Counted from the stretch's first letter, positions 33,081 through 45,114 are shown. The stretch: 64,000 bases of DNA from Magnolia sinica (GCF_029962835.1 NC_080577.1:7726501-7790500); one strand, 5' to 3'. Notes: generated by a model not told the origin, from the letters alone. Program-made: numbers and translations.

Positions 33081-34469
33081 ACAGTTGGCTGAAGATGGGC
33101 ATACAATATAAAATACCTACCCGATGGCTCCACGAAATGCTTAAAGGCATATTTGGTTGCTATGGGCTAAACTCAAACAGCTGGGCTGGATTATGAGGAT
33201 GCCTTTTCTCCTGTTGCTAAACTTCTATATGAGTTTTGCTTGCTATGGCAGCTAACAAGTCATGGCCTCTTTATCAATTAAGTGTTTTTTTTTTTTTTTT
33301 TTAAATTGCATTTCTCAACAGTGACCTTAAAGAGGAAGTATACTTGGAGCAACCTCCTAGGTATGTTACTCAGGGGGGGAAGTGCATGTAAACCCAAGAA
33401 TGCAAGCTCCAGACTCAAGCAGTCTCCGTGAGCATAGTTCGAGAAGTTTAGTCATGTGTTAATCGCCTTTGGATTTCACAGATGTCTTGTGGATCACTTG
33501 GTGCTGGTAAAATGGAAGTCTAGATGGATAGTGGTTTTAGTTGTTTGTGTAAACGACATAATTATCACCTGTGATCATACAGATGGTATATCAAAAGTCA
33601 AGAACCATATCAAAGAAAAGTTTTAGACAAAAGACCTTGGTCTTTTAAGGAATTTTCTGGGAATTGAGATGACCCGATCTGCAACTGGAATAAACTTGTC
33701 TCAAAGGAAGCATGTGCTGGACTTGTTGGAAGAAGCAAGATTATCGGGAAGCAAGCTTTGCGATTCCCCCAATGGATCCAAGCAAGAAAATGTCTGATGA
33801 AGGAGAATTACTTGAAAGACGCAGAGAAGTACAGGAGACTGGTCGACAAAATTATGTATCTGACTGCCACTCACCCCAACATTTCAATCGTTGTTGGAGT
33901 AATGAGCTGATTTATGCTCCAGCCGGAAGTACGACACTGGGATGCTGCCATATGTATCCTTCGTTGTCTGAAAAATGCCCCAGGTCGTGGCCTTCTCTAC
34001 AAATCCAATGAACATAGCAGAGTAGAATCCTATGCAAATGCTAATTGGGCAGGATCCGTATCAAATGGAAAGTCTACATCATGATATTGTACCTTCATAG
34101 GAGGAAATCTGGTTATGTGGAGAAGCAGAATGTGGTTGCCAGATCAAGTGAAGAAGCTAAGTATTGTGCTAGGCTCATGCTGTTTGCAAGCCACTATGGA
34201 TAGGATCCTTCCTCCAGGAACTTAAAATCTTTAATGGAGAACCTGTAACTCTCTACTGGGACAATCAAGCAGCATCACACATAGCCAACAATCTTGTCTT
34301 TCATGAATGTAGAAAGCACATAGAAGTAGATTATCATTTCATTTGGGAGAAGGTTGTCTTCAAAGAAGTCGTCACAAAACATGTTCCATCGAAAGAACAA
34401 TTAGCAGATATCTTCACCAGGGCTTTGGCACACTTACAAGGTTTACACATTTGTAACAAGTTGAGCATG

Positions 34470-34558
<89 letters not shown>

Positions 34559-34885
34559 CACACACACACACACACACTCCACCTTGAGGGGGAGTGTTAA
34601 AACATGTTTTCTGTACCCAATCGAATAGGCAATACACTCAGATGAATAAGTATCATGGACAGTTGAATAGGTAGGTCCTTTGCCACCCAGCCCACATTGT
34701 AGGGCCCAACAGGCCTACCACACGTGTTGTATACAGTATAAGGGAATATAAATAAAGAAGGTTGTTAAGGTTTGGAAAGCAATGCCCACGTTGTAAAGCC
34801 CATGAATTGGGTGGCCCAATGAACTAGCCCTATCCTAAAAATCAACCTAGTAGCAGGTCAGCTTTCAACGAGAAACCCAACAACA
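33081..34885 (+). mobile_element. 5'-truncated, heavily mutated Ty1/copia remnant (copia-3)
   Basis: Begins inside the RT (KILPDGSTKCLKAYLVA, then TAGLDYEDAFSPVAK at about 33180). Continues with EEVYLEQPPRYV, GIEMTRSATG, NLSQRKHVLDLL and ATHPNIS, then an RNase H stretch (ESYANANWAGSVSNGKSTS). Polypurine tract ttgagggggag at 34583-34594; the LTR begins TGTTAAAACATG at 34595 and probably ends ...CAACA at 34885. Many stops and frameshifts. Confidence 0.82.
34472..34577. repeat. (TA)n followed by (AC)n microsatellite
   Basis: 78 bp of ta repeats then 27 bp of ac repeats, lying just before the copia-3 polypurine tract. Confidence 0.95.
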
Positions 34886-35241
34886 AAGTATGATTGAAGG
34901 GAGAGGTACTAGACAATTTGTGCAAGGAGAGGTTGAAGAGGTTGTCCATAGCACATGTGCAAGATCACAGCCATTCATCAAGTGCATCCCACCTAGAACA
35001 TGCTCAAGCCAGAGTGTCAGGCCCACCGACCATCATGTGGGATACATATGAGAAAAATGGACTAATGTGGTCCAATATGAGTGGGCTGGCATGTGGCATG
35101 ATTTTTGAACCAAGGCGCATTCACAATAGTCCCCACTTAATGAGTGCACCAGATCTTTTACATATGTACCACATTGGGTCATCCATGAACTTGCGTGCAA
35201 GATCAAGTTCATTCATTAGGTGGGGCCTTCCATGAATATGG
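34886..35241. other. Intergenic, no gene recognised
   Basis: An open frame of 113 codons at 34894-35235 has no recognisable domain. The DNA contains cccacc and gtggtccaat words like the surrounding repeat debris. Confidence 0.4.
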
Positions 35242-35700
35242 TTTGACCTAAGAATTGGCCGGTCCATCATCAAGTGGGCCACAAATGTTTGAGAAAAAAA
35301 TGGAAGGTCTAGAAAAATGATAAACAGTCTATGTCCAGCCTACAAATGCAGCCCACTTGATGGATGGACTGGCCTGATTTTTAAGCCAGGGAATACCTGC
35401 ATAGGGCACTGCCTAATGATGTATTGGAGCTCTCACACATTTGTCACTTTGGCATAAGTGGGATTAATTGGCATGTTATGCCTTGACCTAAGAATTGTGC
35501 CAGTCCACTCGTGTTTGAGAAAATAAAAATAAAAATGGAAGGTTCAGAAAAATGACCAATGGTCTATGTCTAACCTACAAATGTAGACTGCTAGATTAAA
35601 TGAACTAGTCTGAATTTTAAGCTAGGGAATATACATAGCGAGCACCACCTAATGATATCTCAGACCTTTCAAGTGTTTGCCACTTTGGCATGTGGGTGCC
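35242..35700. repeat. Diverged two-unit repeat, period about 240 bp
   Basis: Units at 35242-35450 and 35482-35700 share tgacctaagaattg, gtttgagaaaa, aaaatggaaggt, agaaaaatga, ggtctatgtc, cctacaaatg, aagc-agggaatac and cactttggca in the same order. Confidence 0.78.
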
Positions 35701-35819
35701 TTGCCTCTTCAATCTATCCTCACATAAATCTCCTTGGGTGCCACCCAAAGAAGTTCTAATGGGTTTTCTCCCAACAAGCAATGACAATGACATGTGTCAG
35801 CAGCTGTTGGAAGTGCCAT

Positions 35820-36034
35820 CAAGGTATTCCATAATGTTAATGGTGGCCCTTTTTTTTTTTTTATGAAAGATGTGGTAACGGTGGCAGTTACGGCTTTTGA
35901 GAAAAAAAAAATGTTTCAGCCCCGTTACGGACCATCACAGGGCCATCACAGGCCATTTTTTTCCGTTACAGCAATCACACTCCGTAATGGTGGTAACCAT
36001 TACAGCTGTTATGTAACCATTTTCGAATACCTTG
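35820..36034. mobile_element. hAT-type MITE (215 bp)
   Basis: Perfect 10-bp TIR caaggtattc / gaataccttg with an exact 8-bp TSD agtgccat at 35812-35819 and 36035-36042. Subterminal words ggtaacggtggc and gttacgg. No coding capacity. Confidence 0.92.
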
Positions 36035-36042
36035 AGTGCCAT

Positions 36043-37691
36043 ATTGTTTGGTTTCAAGTGAAGATTGTGACCCCTCCAGGCATCAAACAAGCCTGGAATT
36101 TCATCAGAGGTCCTTTCTCATGATAGCGAGTCAGTGAAACAGTTCGGATTTTGGATACGTGGCACACATTTACATATGAATGGGAGTTGGAAAATGCCAC
36201 AGACCATTGGAGATATAATGAAGAATGAAAATGAGTGGACCCCAAACATGCCCTTTCCACTTATCAAATTAGAAAAGAAAAAGGGACAGTTGTGATGGTT
36301 GACATGCAGGCACTTAGGAATTGTAAACAGAGAACGCATTAACTCATTTTTTTATTATTTATTTTGAGAAGAACATACATTAACTCACATGAAACTGTCC
36401 AAAATGAGGGACATGTCAATAAGTAAACATTCCAAAGTCTGATTGAGTGATTCCCACGTCGGATCTCAGACATTGGTTGGTTGACTATTTTCATCTCAAA
36501 CATCAATGGTATGTCCACCAATCAGCCAGTTCAAAGACTAAATTGTTGTAACTTTTGCTTTATGATCTATTTAATACTGCTTGCGATTTTTATCATGTAA
36601 TTTGAGATGCTAGTATGCCGCATGTACAATTTCTTACTGCATGCATGCATGCATGGTTTTAAATATTGTCCAAAAAAGACAACTCGGCTGAGTCAACCAT
36701 TTACCAAACAAGTCAACAAACTCAGACTGCTTGGAAATAGGAAGGAACAAATTGAGACATGCTGTACTAATTTTGGTTCCCAAGTGAGTCACTCCACAAC
36801 CACTACTTAAAGAGTTAAGACCATGCCTGCATATCAACCATCAGAGTATAAAGTTTTTTTGTTTTTTTGGTTTTTTTGAAATATAACAAATTTTATTGAT
36901 AAGTCCGCAGAAGCGGCTACCAATCATCTACTAATTCTGTTAACAAATGACTTACAGAGCTCTATCATCTCCCAATGCGTCCATTCTGTTAGTTCAACCA
37001 TATCATCTACTAATGTCATAAACTTCATCATCATCTAATCTTATTGGCTACCAATACCAAAACTTGAGCGAAATAATTTGAAAGATGGGTTATAAAGGGC
37101 ATTTTCTTCATTTCCTCCATGAAATAGTTTTGACCTTGCTTTATTTTACTAAAAAACTGAGTTTGCAGGTAAAGGACCTATTGTCATGAATATAGGGGTG
37201 TTTATCCAAAATAGACCTAAAATAGCGCCATTTCTCTACTCTTCCCTAGATAATAATAAGTCAGTAACAAACAAAATTTCTGTGGCATATGATAACACCA
37301 AAGATAAAATAATAATAATAATAATCAATAACAAATAGAATTTTAAGAGGCAGAAGGTGTCCACAGTAGATATTCCTCACCACCAATGGGGACTGACACA
37401 GATCCATTCAAAACATGCAACGCCCAAAAGAAAAACGAGCAAACAAACAGATCACCAAGAATAAAGAAGCCAGCAATTTTATCAAAGGGATTTCTTCCGA
37501 TCCTTAAATTAGTATCCATCATTCACATTAGGATGGAATGGATAACTCAGCAACATAATGGCAGAAACAGCAGAGAAGTTCAGTAGATACTTCTAATTAA
37601 ACAAGACAACTTCCTATCTAATCCTCACAAAACATCGCTTCTCAAACTCCCTTTTTTAATGTCCAGAGGACTTACCCTTGCTTCTGATATC
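36043..37691. other. Intergenic and 3' flank of the 37692-40076 gene
   Basis: No gene seen. Candidate short MITE at about 36647-36830, gcatgcatggttttaaat against inverted gttaagaccatgcctgc. T-rich tract at 36855-36880 followed by gaaatataacaaattttatt, possibly a LINE 3' end. (aat)n at 37310-37325. Confidence 0.45.
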
Positions 37692-40076
37692 TCATCCTGT
37701 CTTGTGGTTTTCCTTGAGGAGCTTGATTTCTTCCTCTGCTTCCAGTAACTTCTTGTTGAACAAATCGACCTGTCTAAGATGCACGTCAAACTTACCAAGC
37801 CAGTCTTGCTCAAAACCATTGACCTTTTCTTCCATTGCAAGACGCAGGCTCCTCTCTTCTTCCTCTTTCTCCAAGCGCTGCTTTTCCAACTCCACGCTAC
37901 TAAGAACAAAGCCGCCAGTACCAACAACATCCTTGTAGATCGGTTCATCAGGGACCTGACAACGTTCTCTGTACTCGGCAAAGGCGCTGCGGGTGTTCTT
38001 CAAAGCCATCTTGTAACCATGTAATAGCTGGGTCATGACACAGAGCTCTCGCTCGAGCCGATAAATCTCCATTTCCTTTTTATGCTGCATTTCCATAACA
38101 GCTTTCTCCATGGAACAAATCATGCTATTCCGCTGCTCCAGCTCCGAATTCAAGTACTGTATATTCATGCGTGCCTGCGAACACTCCTGCACTTTCTCCT
38201 CATACATTACTGCTGCTTTATCCATCCCGCTTTGCACTTCTCCGATGCACATACGGAAGTTCAACAATGAATGGCCCCAGGAACCATCGTTCCTCATCTT
38301 CCTCTGATGATCGTCCTGGGATAGATGGTGGACATCATCCTCGTCATCACTTTCTTCCTTGCAACCGCTACCGAACATAGACAAACCACCAGGATTCAGC
38401 GGAAGGGTGCTCTTATGCATGTCAGCCCTCATCAACCCTCCGGAAGAAGGGTCAAGAAGGTCAGCATGCATACCGTAAGAAGCATTTGTTGTCTCCATGT
38501 CTTGAATTAGGTCAGCAGAAGCTAATCTAGACAGATTACTGAATCTTGAAGATGGACCATACCCATCTTCTTCATCTTCTCTACTCGTACGCCCGAAATC
38601 TGAACTCCGAACGTCATTCAGGTTACAGTGCCGTAGGGATTGTTCATTGCCGTTGCTCCTTCCATCCAAAAACCATTGCCCATGCTCCTCCTTGCACTCT
38701 TGGAAGTCCAAGACGTTGTCCTCCCCAGTGCGCTCTCCTTCACTCCTATCATGCCCTAGGCTCAATTCCACCCGTTGATTATCTAGATCAAGTTCCTGCA
38801 TAGCAACTGCTGCCGCTGCATCATCTTCCTCTTCGACCGAGACCTCTTCCACACCCTCCTCTTCTTCTATAAAGAGCTCTGGTCTCTGCATCTTAATCAG
38901 TTGCTGTAAATGTGAGGCATAATAACAAGACCCAGATTCCAGTGCCTGCGAAATCTCTTTCTCTACCATAAACCAGATCAGGCCGGCCCAATCGATCTTC
39001 TGCAGCTGGCCCTCTTTAAGAAGCCGCTCCGATGCCAGGATCTCGTCAGGCATCATCCACATGTCCTCGTGCAGAAGAACATAGTTTGACATGAACTCAC
39101 CAACAATCGAGATGGATTCCTCAGAGAAGCCTTGCTGCTCAGATGGCAGAAGGTCAGGGAGTGCAGTTTTGTCCTTTTTGACGGGGAGTTTGAGGGCGCG
39201 GGCAAGATCGGCCCGGTTGACCATGATCCGGAAGTCTTTGACAAAGCTGCAGCGGCTCGTAGAGTGGTAGTTGGCAATGAGATGGGAAAGGAGGTCAGAT
39301 CGGATCGGGTGGTCGAACTCGAGGTGGGCGAAGTCCCAGAGACCTAGGGTTTTGAAGAGGGGTTCGTGGGCGGAGAAATCTAGGGTTTTGTTGGGGGTGA
39401 AAGGGATGGGCTGGAGGTTTTCTCTCAGGAGACGAAGCTTCTTCTGCATGGCAAGGCGTTGTTTGTGCTTGATGGGTTTCTTCCGCTTGCTTGGTTTTCG
39501 AGTGAGGATGGGGAGGGAGGGAGGGTTTCTATCGTGCGCAGTGGGTGCAGGGATCGGAGGGGGATTGCGAGGAGGAGAGGGAGACATGGCTTGCACTTCG
39601 TCTTCCTGCCGTTTTTGTTCGTGGTTGTGAGAAGGTGATTCGCTATCGTGCGCCGGAGGGACAGCGATAGGAGAAGGTGGAGGAGATGTATCCATACCTT
39701 GGGGTTCTTCTTCCGGCTGTTGGGAGGGGGAATTGCCATCGTGAGCAGCCGGGACAGTGGGAGGGGAGGCAGGCACAGGTTGCGGTTCCTCCTGTTTCTG
39801 TTGTGAGGGGGGATCGCCATCGTGCGCCGGGGGGTCGCCATCGTGCGAGGGGGGGTCGCTATCGTGGGCGGGGGGGTCAGCCATGGCCGAATCTTCTTCT
39901 TCTTCTTCTCCTTCTTCTAGCTGGGGTTGGAGAACTCGCTGTTGATTTTCATGGAGGACAGCAGAGTCTTGGGATTGAGATTCCTCTTCTCCTTCGGGCA
40001 TTACGCTAGGGTTTTCAGGCTGCGAATCTGCGTCTTGTGAAACAGGGCGGGGTTTTCTCCCTCTCTTCTTCCCCAT
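37692..40076 (-). CDS. Uncharacterised, probably nuclear, coiled-coil protein (794 aa)
   Basis: Single uninterrupted frame from the ATG at 40074-40076 to TGA at 37692-37694, the longest host-type frame in the window, with no TE motif. Residues 1-12 (MGKKRGRKPRPV) are basic and AT-hook-like. 30-62 is acidic. 66-187 is Pro-rich with repeated [AS]HDxxxPS units. 193-215 is a strongly basic, NLS-like stretch. 225-405 looks globular (KTLGLWDFAHLEF, FRIMVNRADLARALKLP, IDWAGLIWFMVEKEIS) and is the likely conserved core. 404-430 is acidic. 615-790 is predicted coiled coil with a break near 705-725 (VPDEPIYKDVVGTGGFVLSS). I do not recognise the family. A chromatin or transcription-linked role is only inferred from composition. 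The first in-frame ATG is chosen; there is no better internal start. Confidence 0.85.
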   Translation of the reverse strand: MGKKRGRKPRPVSQDADSQPENPSVMPEGEEESQSQDSAVLHENQQRVLQPQLEEGEEEEEDSAMADPPAHDSDPPSHDGDPPAHDGDPPSQQKQEEPQPVPASPPTVPAAHDGNSPSQQPEEEPQGMDTSPPPSPIAVPPAHDSESPSHNHEQKRQEDEVQAMSPSPPRNPPPIPAPTAHDRNPPSLPILTRKPSKRKKPIKHKQRLAMQKKLRLLRENLQPIPFTPNKTLDFSAHEPLFKTLGLWDFAHLEFDHPIRSDLLSHLIANYHSTSRCSFVKDFRIMVNRADLARALKLPVKKDKTALPDLLPSEQQGFSEESISIVGEFMSNYVLLHEDMWMMPDEILASERLLKEGQLQKIDWAGLIWFMVEKEISQALESGSCYYASHLQQLIKMQRPELFIEEEEGVEEVSVEEEDDAAAAVAMQELDLDNQRVELSLGHDRSEGERTGEDNVLDFQECKEEHGQWFLDGRSNGNEQSLRHCNLNDVRSSDFGRTSREDEEDGYGPSSRFSNLSRLASADLIQDMETTNASYGMHADLLDPSSGGLMRADMHKSTLPLNPGGLSMFGSGCKEESDDEDDVHHLSQDDHQRKMRNDGSWGHSLLNFRMCIGEVQSGMDKAAVMYEEKVQECSQARMNIQYLNSELEQRNSMICSMEKAVMEMQHKKEMEIYRLERELCVMTQLLHGYKMALKNTRSAFAEYRERCQVPDEPIYKDVVGTGGFVLSSVELEKQRLEKEEEERSLRLAMEEKVNGFEQDWLGKFDVHLRQVDLFNKKLLEAEEEIKLLKENHKTG

Positions 40077-40932
40077 GGGAGCAGCGGCTTTTTATTTCGG
40101 TTTGGTTCCTGCTCCGTAGTATCCCCGAAAGATCAGTTTTATCTGACGAAATATTTTAATTACGCGAGCCGCGCCATTTACCAGAATACTTAGTCTTCAA
40201 TTCTGACAAATAGGGCCTATGAATCATGATTCACCAATCCAGGCCACGGATCATGGTGGGCCATGTAACAAAAATACTTCCGTACTGGACTACAGCAGCT
40301 ACCAATCATAGTCAGATTTCATCGACCTTTGACACACCATTGTAAATGGCTGTGAATACCTACTTCTTACAATTTCATCCTATATATGACATATCAGTAT
40401 TGTCCATATGCTTTACCATGACATTTTGAGGCATGAGCTGAAAAATGAGGCAGATCCAACATTAAAGTGACCCACGACAAAGTAAACAGTGGCCCCAAGA
40501 AGGTTTTAACGGTGGGTGTTTGATTTCTTTTTTTCTGTGGTGTGGTCCACTTAAACTTTAAATCTGGCTCATTTTTTGGCTCATACCCTAAATTCAGTTG
40601 GCATAACGGATGGACAGTATAGATAATCCACATATATCACGATCAGCCCCATAAATATTTGGCAGCATCCTCCATTTTAACTTTGAGAAAAGTAAGAGTT
40701 AAATCAATTCTCTTAATTATTACTTATTCATAACACAATTACATTTACTCTAGAAAACCAAACTAGCCATAAAAGCTCCGAGTCTGCATAGGATGGTGTC
40801 TCAGTGCATGGCCATCCTAGATTTGAAGACAATACCAGAGGGTTATGTATCAATATACATTGAGGCACTTCAACCTTCTCCTTCCCGCACTTCGAAATCC
40901 TTAAAAAAAAAAAAAAAAAAAATCAATTTCAT
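40077..40932. other. Promoter side of the 794-aa gene and intergenic DNA
   Basis: Should contain the 5' UTR and promoter of the minus-strand gene. A weak TATA-like aaatatttta lies near 40150 but cannot be assigned. The rest (40230-40680) is non-coding with ggtgggcc words. A 19-base poly-A ends at 40921. Confidence 0.45.
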
Positions 40933-40954
40933 TTTGGATCATGTGATTTGTATG

Positions 40955-40959
40955 GGTGT
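40955..40959. repeat. Target-site duplication of the gypsy element
   Basis: ggtgt here and at 50330-50334, immediately outside both LTRs. Confidence 0.85.
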
Positions 40960-41499
40960 TGTTGGGGGCAAAATTACAAGTCCGAAGACTCGGACTTAAT
41001 GCCTCGGGACTCGGACTTGATACCTCGGGTCGCCGAAGGATGCGTCAAATCCGAGGCATAGTTCGCTAAACCGAGACAATGGTTGAGTCGGTTCGAACGA
41101 CTTATCAGCGTTCCGGGCATGTGTCGGGCGGACCGCCTTGCAAGACCGACCGTCGCTAGGTCAGATCTCATCCCGGATATCTTGGGATAAGATCTCCGAC
41201 CCCGAAGCTCACGGGATCGGATGATGGCTCAAGATGGGCACGATCCTATCTCCGTGATACCAGGAGAAGATCCCGCGCTCAATATCAGGAGGACCCCAGC
41301 AGCTATAAAAGGAGGACCCTTGTCACCTTGAGAGGTACGAAACAAATCCCTCCTAAAAACCTTCCAAGACTTTGAGACCCCGAGTCCAGGCCTGACTTTG
41401 GCATCGGAGGGTCCCCTGCTCGAGCCAGGGTCTCCTTTGTTTTCTTTCTGTGCAGGCATACAAGGGTCTAGGAGGACGAACCGGATAATCGCATCAACA
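40960..41499 (+). repeat. gypsy 5' LTR (540 bp)
   Basis: TGTTGGGGGCAAAATT to GCATCAACA. Contains a TATA box (ctataaaagg, 41303-41312) that would start transcription in the following leader. Confidence 0.93.
41304..41310 (+). promoter_or_regulatory. LTR TATA box
   Basis: tataaaa in the LTR, about 190 bp before its end; the same sequence recurs in the 3' LTR at 50134-50140, where it could drive read-out to the right. Confidence 0.7.
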
Positions 41500-41501
41500 G
41501 T

Positions 41502-41513
41502 TTGGCGCCGTCT
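41502..41513 (+). other. gypsy primer-binding site
   Basis: ttggcgccgtct, two bases inside the LTR. TGGCGCCGT matches the 3' end complement of tRNA-Asp used by several plant gypsy lineages. Confidence 0.8.
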
Positions 41514-41517
41514 GGAA

Positions 41518-42980
41518 CGTGCAAAAGCCATCTCGTATCTCTATACCGAGTCCAATGGTGATGACTAGAAAGACGGTCCCGAAGAAGATTTGAATGAGAA
41601 CGCGATTACAGGGCCAGCGGGTCAAGCCGCAGACCAGAACCCACCTAACAACCGCCGACGAGGGGCGACCGGAACAAGCAACAAGCGGGGTCGCGACGAT
41701 GGGCGGTTGGACAAGGAGGTTCAGAAAATCCTCCGATATGAATACGATGAAGCAGATGCTGGAACGATGTATCAGCAGCAAATGCAACCACTCCCGCATC
41801 TTCAAGGGGAGAGCGCACTCCGGCGGTTGATCCTCAACCTTCGGCGCCGAGTCTTTCCGGCCAAGCCAACCTCAAGGCGGGTCAGAACCATCTCCAGCGC
41901 AGTCGGCCACTGCCTGCCACCGATCTTCGGCACGAAATAGAACGAAGAAGGCGCAATCGCCCTTCCATGGAAGGCACGGCAGAAAGCAGTGAACCTTGGA
42001 AAGCCGACATTCAAAATTTCAAAAAAGAAGTGCGGGAAGAGATGGCAAAAGAGATGGCGGACATAAAGCATGGCCGGAACGTACATTCGACCGGGTCCGA
42101 AGCGAAAGCATCCCCCTTTGTGGACTCGGTATTGAAAGCCCGATTGCCCGAGAGGTTTCGATTACCTCAAATCGCTCCTTTCACCGGCAAGACTGACCCG
42201 ACCGAGCATATTGAGTGCTTCAGAACCTATATGGAACTCCATGATGCCTCGGATGCAGTAATGTGTCGGGCCTTTTCTCTTACATTGACTGATGTAGCTC
42301 GACTGTGGTTCAAACAGCTGAAGCCAAAGTCCATCAGTTCATTCGTTGAGCTGAGCGACGCCTTCCTCACCAACTTCATCGGCGGAAAGAAAAAAATTAA
42401 AGCCCCCTGCACATCTGAATACGTAGTTCAGAAGCATGGAGAGCTATTGAAAGATTACATCAAGCGTTTTAATTTCGAATCCCTTCAGTTCGTAAACATT
42501 CGGAAGAAACGGCCCTCAATGCACTCATGCAAGGAGTTAGGGATAAGCCATTCTGGCATCTCTAGACAAAACTCCGCCCGATACTCTGGCAGAGTTTATG
42601 GCGCGGTCCGATAAATATGCCAACGCCGAGGAAGCACGAATCCTGCGTGAAACTAAAACCTCGCCAAAGAGTCGGCCAAAAAGAAAGCCGGCCGGGGGGA
42701 GGAAACGCAAAGAGGATCAACCACGTGACGAGCGAAGGTCGAAAACGGCCGGATCGAAAATTTTCCATATACACTCCCTAATAAGACTCGGGAAGAGGTA
42801 CTGATTGAAATAAAAAACGAAGGCTTTGTTAGGTGGCCCAGGTAAGCTCAAGAGTAATCCTAATCGGCGGGATAAGGATAAGTACTCTGCCATTATCACC
42901 GCGATCACGGGCATAACACAAGTGATTGCCGTCACTTAAAAGAAGAAATCGAACGACTCATAAAAGACGGCCGACTCGGA
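41518..42980 (+). pseudogene. gypsy gag remnant
   Basis: The best frame (41967-42614) shows the retrotransposon gag domain: PFTGKTDPTEHIECFRTYME, AFSLTLTDVARLWFKQLKP and SFVELSDAFLTNFI. A frame change near 42500 moves the rest to another frame (KYANAEEARILRE). A zinc-binding-like YHRDHGHNTSDC with LKEEIERLIKDG follows near 42895-42975. Confidence 0.85.
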
Positions 42981-42986
42981 GAACAT

Positions 42987-44948
42987 ATGGTCAAAGCTGG
43001 GGCATCCGAGGCGCGCCCGACCGAGAGTCAGCCTATGGAAGAAATCCGGACGATTATCGGCGGTCCACAATGTGGGGGCGACTCAAACAACGCGCGAAGG
43101 AATCACGCACGAAAACTCAATCAGCCTCAGTCCGAGCTCATGATTATAGATCGGCCATCAAAGGAAAAGAAAAGAGAAAGGTATTGCATATCGTTCACTG
43201 AAGAAGACGCCCGAGGTATCCATCACCCCCACGATGATGCGCTGATCGTCTCTTTGGCGATCGCTAACCGAAAAGTGTTTCGGATACTCGTCGATACGGG
43301 GTCATCTGCAGACGTGTTATTTACTCAAGCGTTCGACAAAATGGGGATCGAACGATCCGCGTTACGCCCGGTTCGGACCCCATTGATCGGTTTTTCCGGA
43401 GGACAAGTATTGCCCGAGGGGACTGTCTCATTACCACTCACTGCTGGCACTGCCCCACATCAGACGACGATGATGGTTGACTTCCTGGTCGTCGATCAAC
43501 CCTCGGTATACAACGCGATACTCGGCCGACCTTCATTGAGTCTCCTCCAGGCCGTGGTATCCACATACCATCTTACAATGAAATTCCCGACCGAGTCAGG
43601 AGTCGGAGTTGTCAAAGGAGACCAGCAAGACGCGAGGCGATGTTACATGATAGCTGTAAAAGGAGCTGCCGACAAAAGTCCGACCAACATATTAACAATC
43701 GAATCGCTGGACCCTCGGGGCGAGAATTATGAACGAGGACAGCCGGTCGAGGATCTTGTCTCGGTCCCCTTGGTCGAGACAGATGGATCCAAGACGGTAC
43801 GAATTGGCTCGTCTCTGCAGTCCCCTTTGAAAGAAAAGCTGATAGCCCTGCTCCGCAGGTACACCGACGTCTTTGCCTGGAGTCATGAAGATATGCCCGG
43901 GATCGACCCCTCTGTGGTGACTCACCGACTCAACATCGATCCGTCGTATCGACCGATCCGACAGAAGCGGCGACCGCTCGGCCCTGAACGATACGCTATC
44001 ATCGAAGAAGAAGTCAACAAACTCCTCCAGGCTAATTTCATAGAAGAAATACACTATCCAGAGTGGGTCGCGAATGTCGTGCTTGTAAAGAAATCCAACG
44101 GGAAGTGGCGAGTCTGTATCGACTATACCGACTTAAATAAAGCCTGCCCCAAGGATAGCTTTCCGCTTCCGAGGATAGACCAGTTAGTAGATAGTACAGC
44201 CGGACATGAGCTCCTTAGCTTCATGGATGCATATTCAGGGTATAATCAAATTGTAATGCATCAAACAGATAAATCAAAAACTACCTTTGTCACCGACAAA
44301 GGCCTTTATTGTTACCGAGTGATGCCATTTGGTCTGAAGAATGCCGGTGCAACTTATCAAAGGTTAGTTAACAAAATCTTTGCTCGACTTATAGGCCGAA
44401 CCATGGAAGTATACATCGACGACATGCTTGTCAAGAGCATACACGCGGCGGATCATGTGAATAATTTGGAAGAAATGTTTCTAATCCTACGGAAGTTCCG
44501 GATGAAACTGAATCCAAGTAAATGTGCTTTTGGAGTAGGCTCCGGTAAATTCCTCGGTTTCTTGGTCAGTCAGCGAGGAATAGAGGCAAACCCTGAGAAA
44601 ATAAAGGCTCTGATTGATATGGAATCCCCCAAAACCATTAAGGACGTCCAAAGATTGGCCGGACGAGTCGCAGCACTCAATCGGTTCCTGTCCAGAGCAA
44701 CGGATAAGTGTCTCCCCTTCTTCAAACAATTGAAAGGAAGACAAGCGATGGGTTGGACGGAAGAATGTGAAGCGGCACAGCAATTAAAATTATATCTCGG
44801 TTCTGCACCTCTCTTATCAACACCCGAACCGGGGGAGTCGTTGCTCCTCGACCTAGCCGTATCCGATGCAGCGGTTAGCTCGGCTTTGATACGAGAATCC
44901 GAAGGAAAGCAGCTGGTCTACGTCCGCAAAGCGTTATTGCCAGCATAA
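42987..44948 (+). pseudogene. gypsy protease-reverse transcriptase frame (653 codons)
   Basis: Protease active site LVDTGSSADVLF at residue about 103. RT with WRVCIDYTDLNKACPKDSFP, MPFGLKNAGATYQRL and catalytic YIDD at about 475, then the first RNase H (LLLDLAVSDAAVSSALIRE). The frame stops at 44946-44948 (TAA) where the family normally continues with Glu into the TRYPSLEK motif, which is still readable immediately after. A single G-to-T change explains the stop. RT and protease residues themselves look intact. Confidence 0.9.
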
Positions 44949-45114
44949 ACGAGATACCCAAGCTTGGAAAAAGTGGCCTTGGCTTTAATAACTTCCTCTC
45001 GCGACTTAGGCCGTATTTCCATGCCCACACCATCATTGTAATGACCAACCTTCCGCTTCGCCAGGTATTGCAACAGAAGCTTCCGGCCGACTCACCAAAT
45101 AGGCTATCGAGTGA

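Noticed and set aside
34425-34637. IYIYIY and VCVCVC frames
   Set aside because: Pure translation of the (TA)n and (AC)n microsatellites.
36855-37080. T-rich tract followed by gaaatataacaaattttatt as a LINE 3' end
   Set aside because: Suggestive, but no coding remnant and no matching TSD found.
38082-39957. Plus-strand frames opposite the 794-aa gene
   Set aside because: Shadow frames of the minus-strand coding sequence, kept open by its GC and repeat composition.
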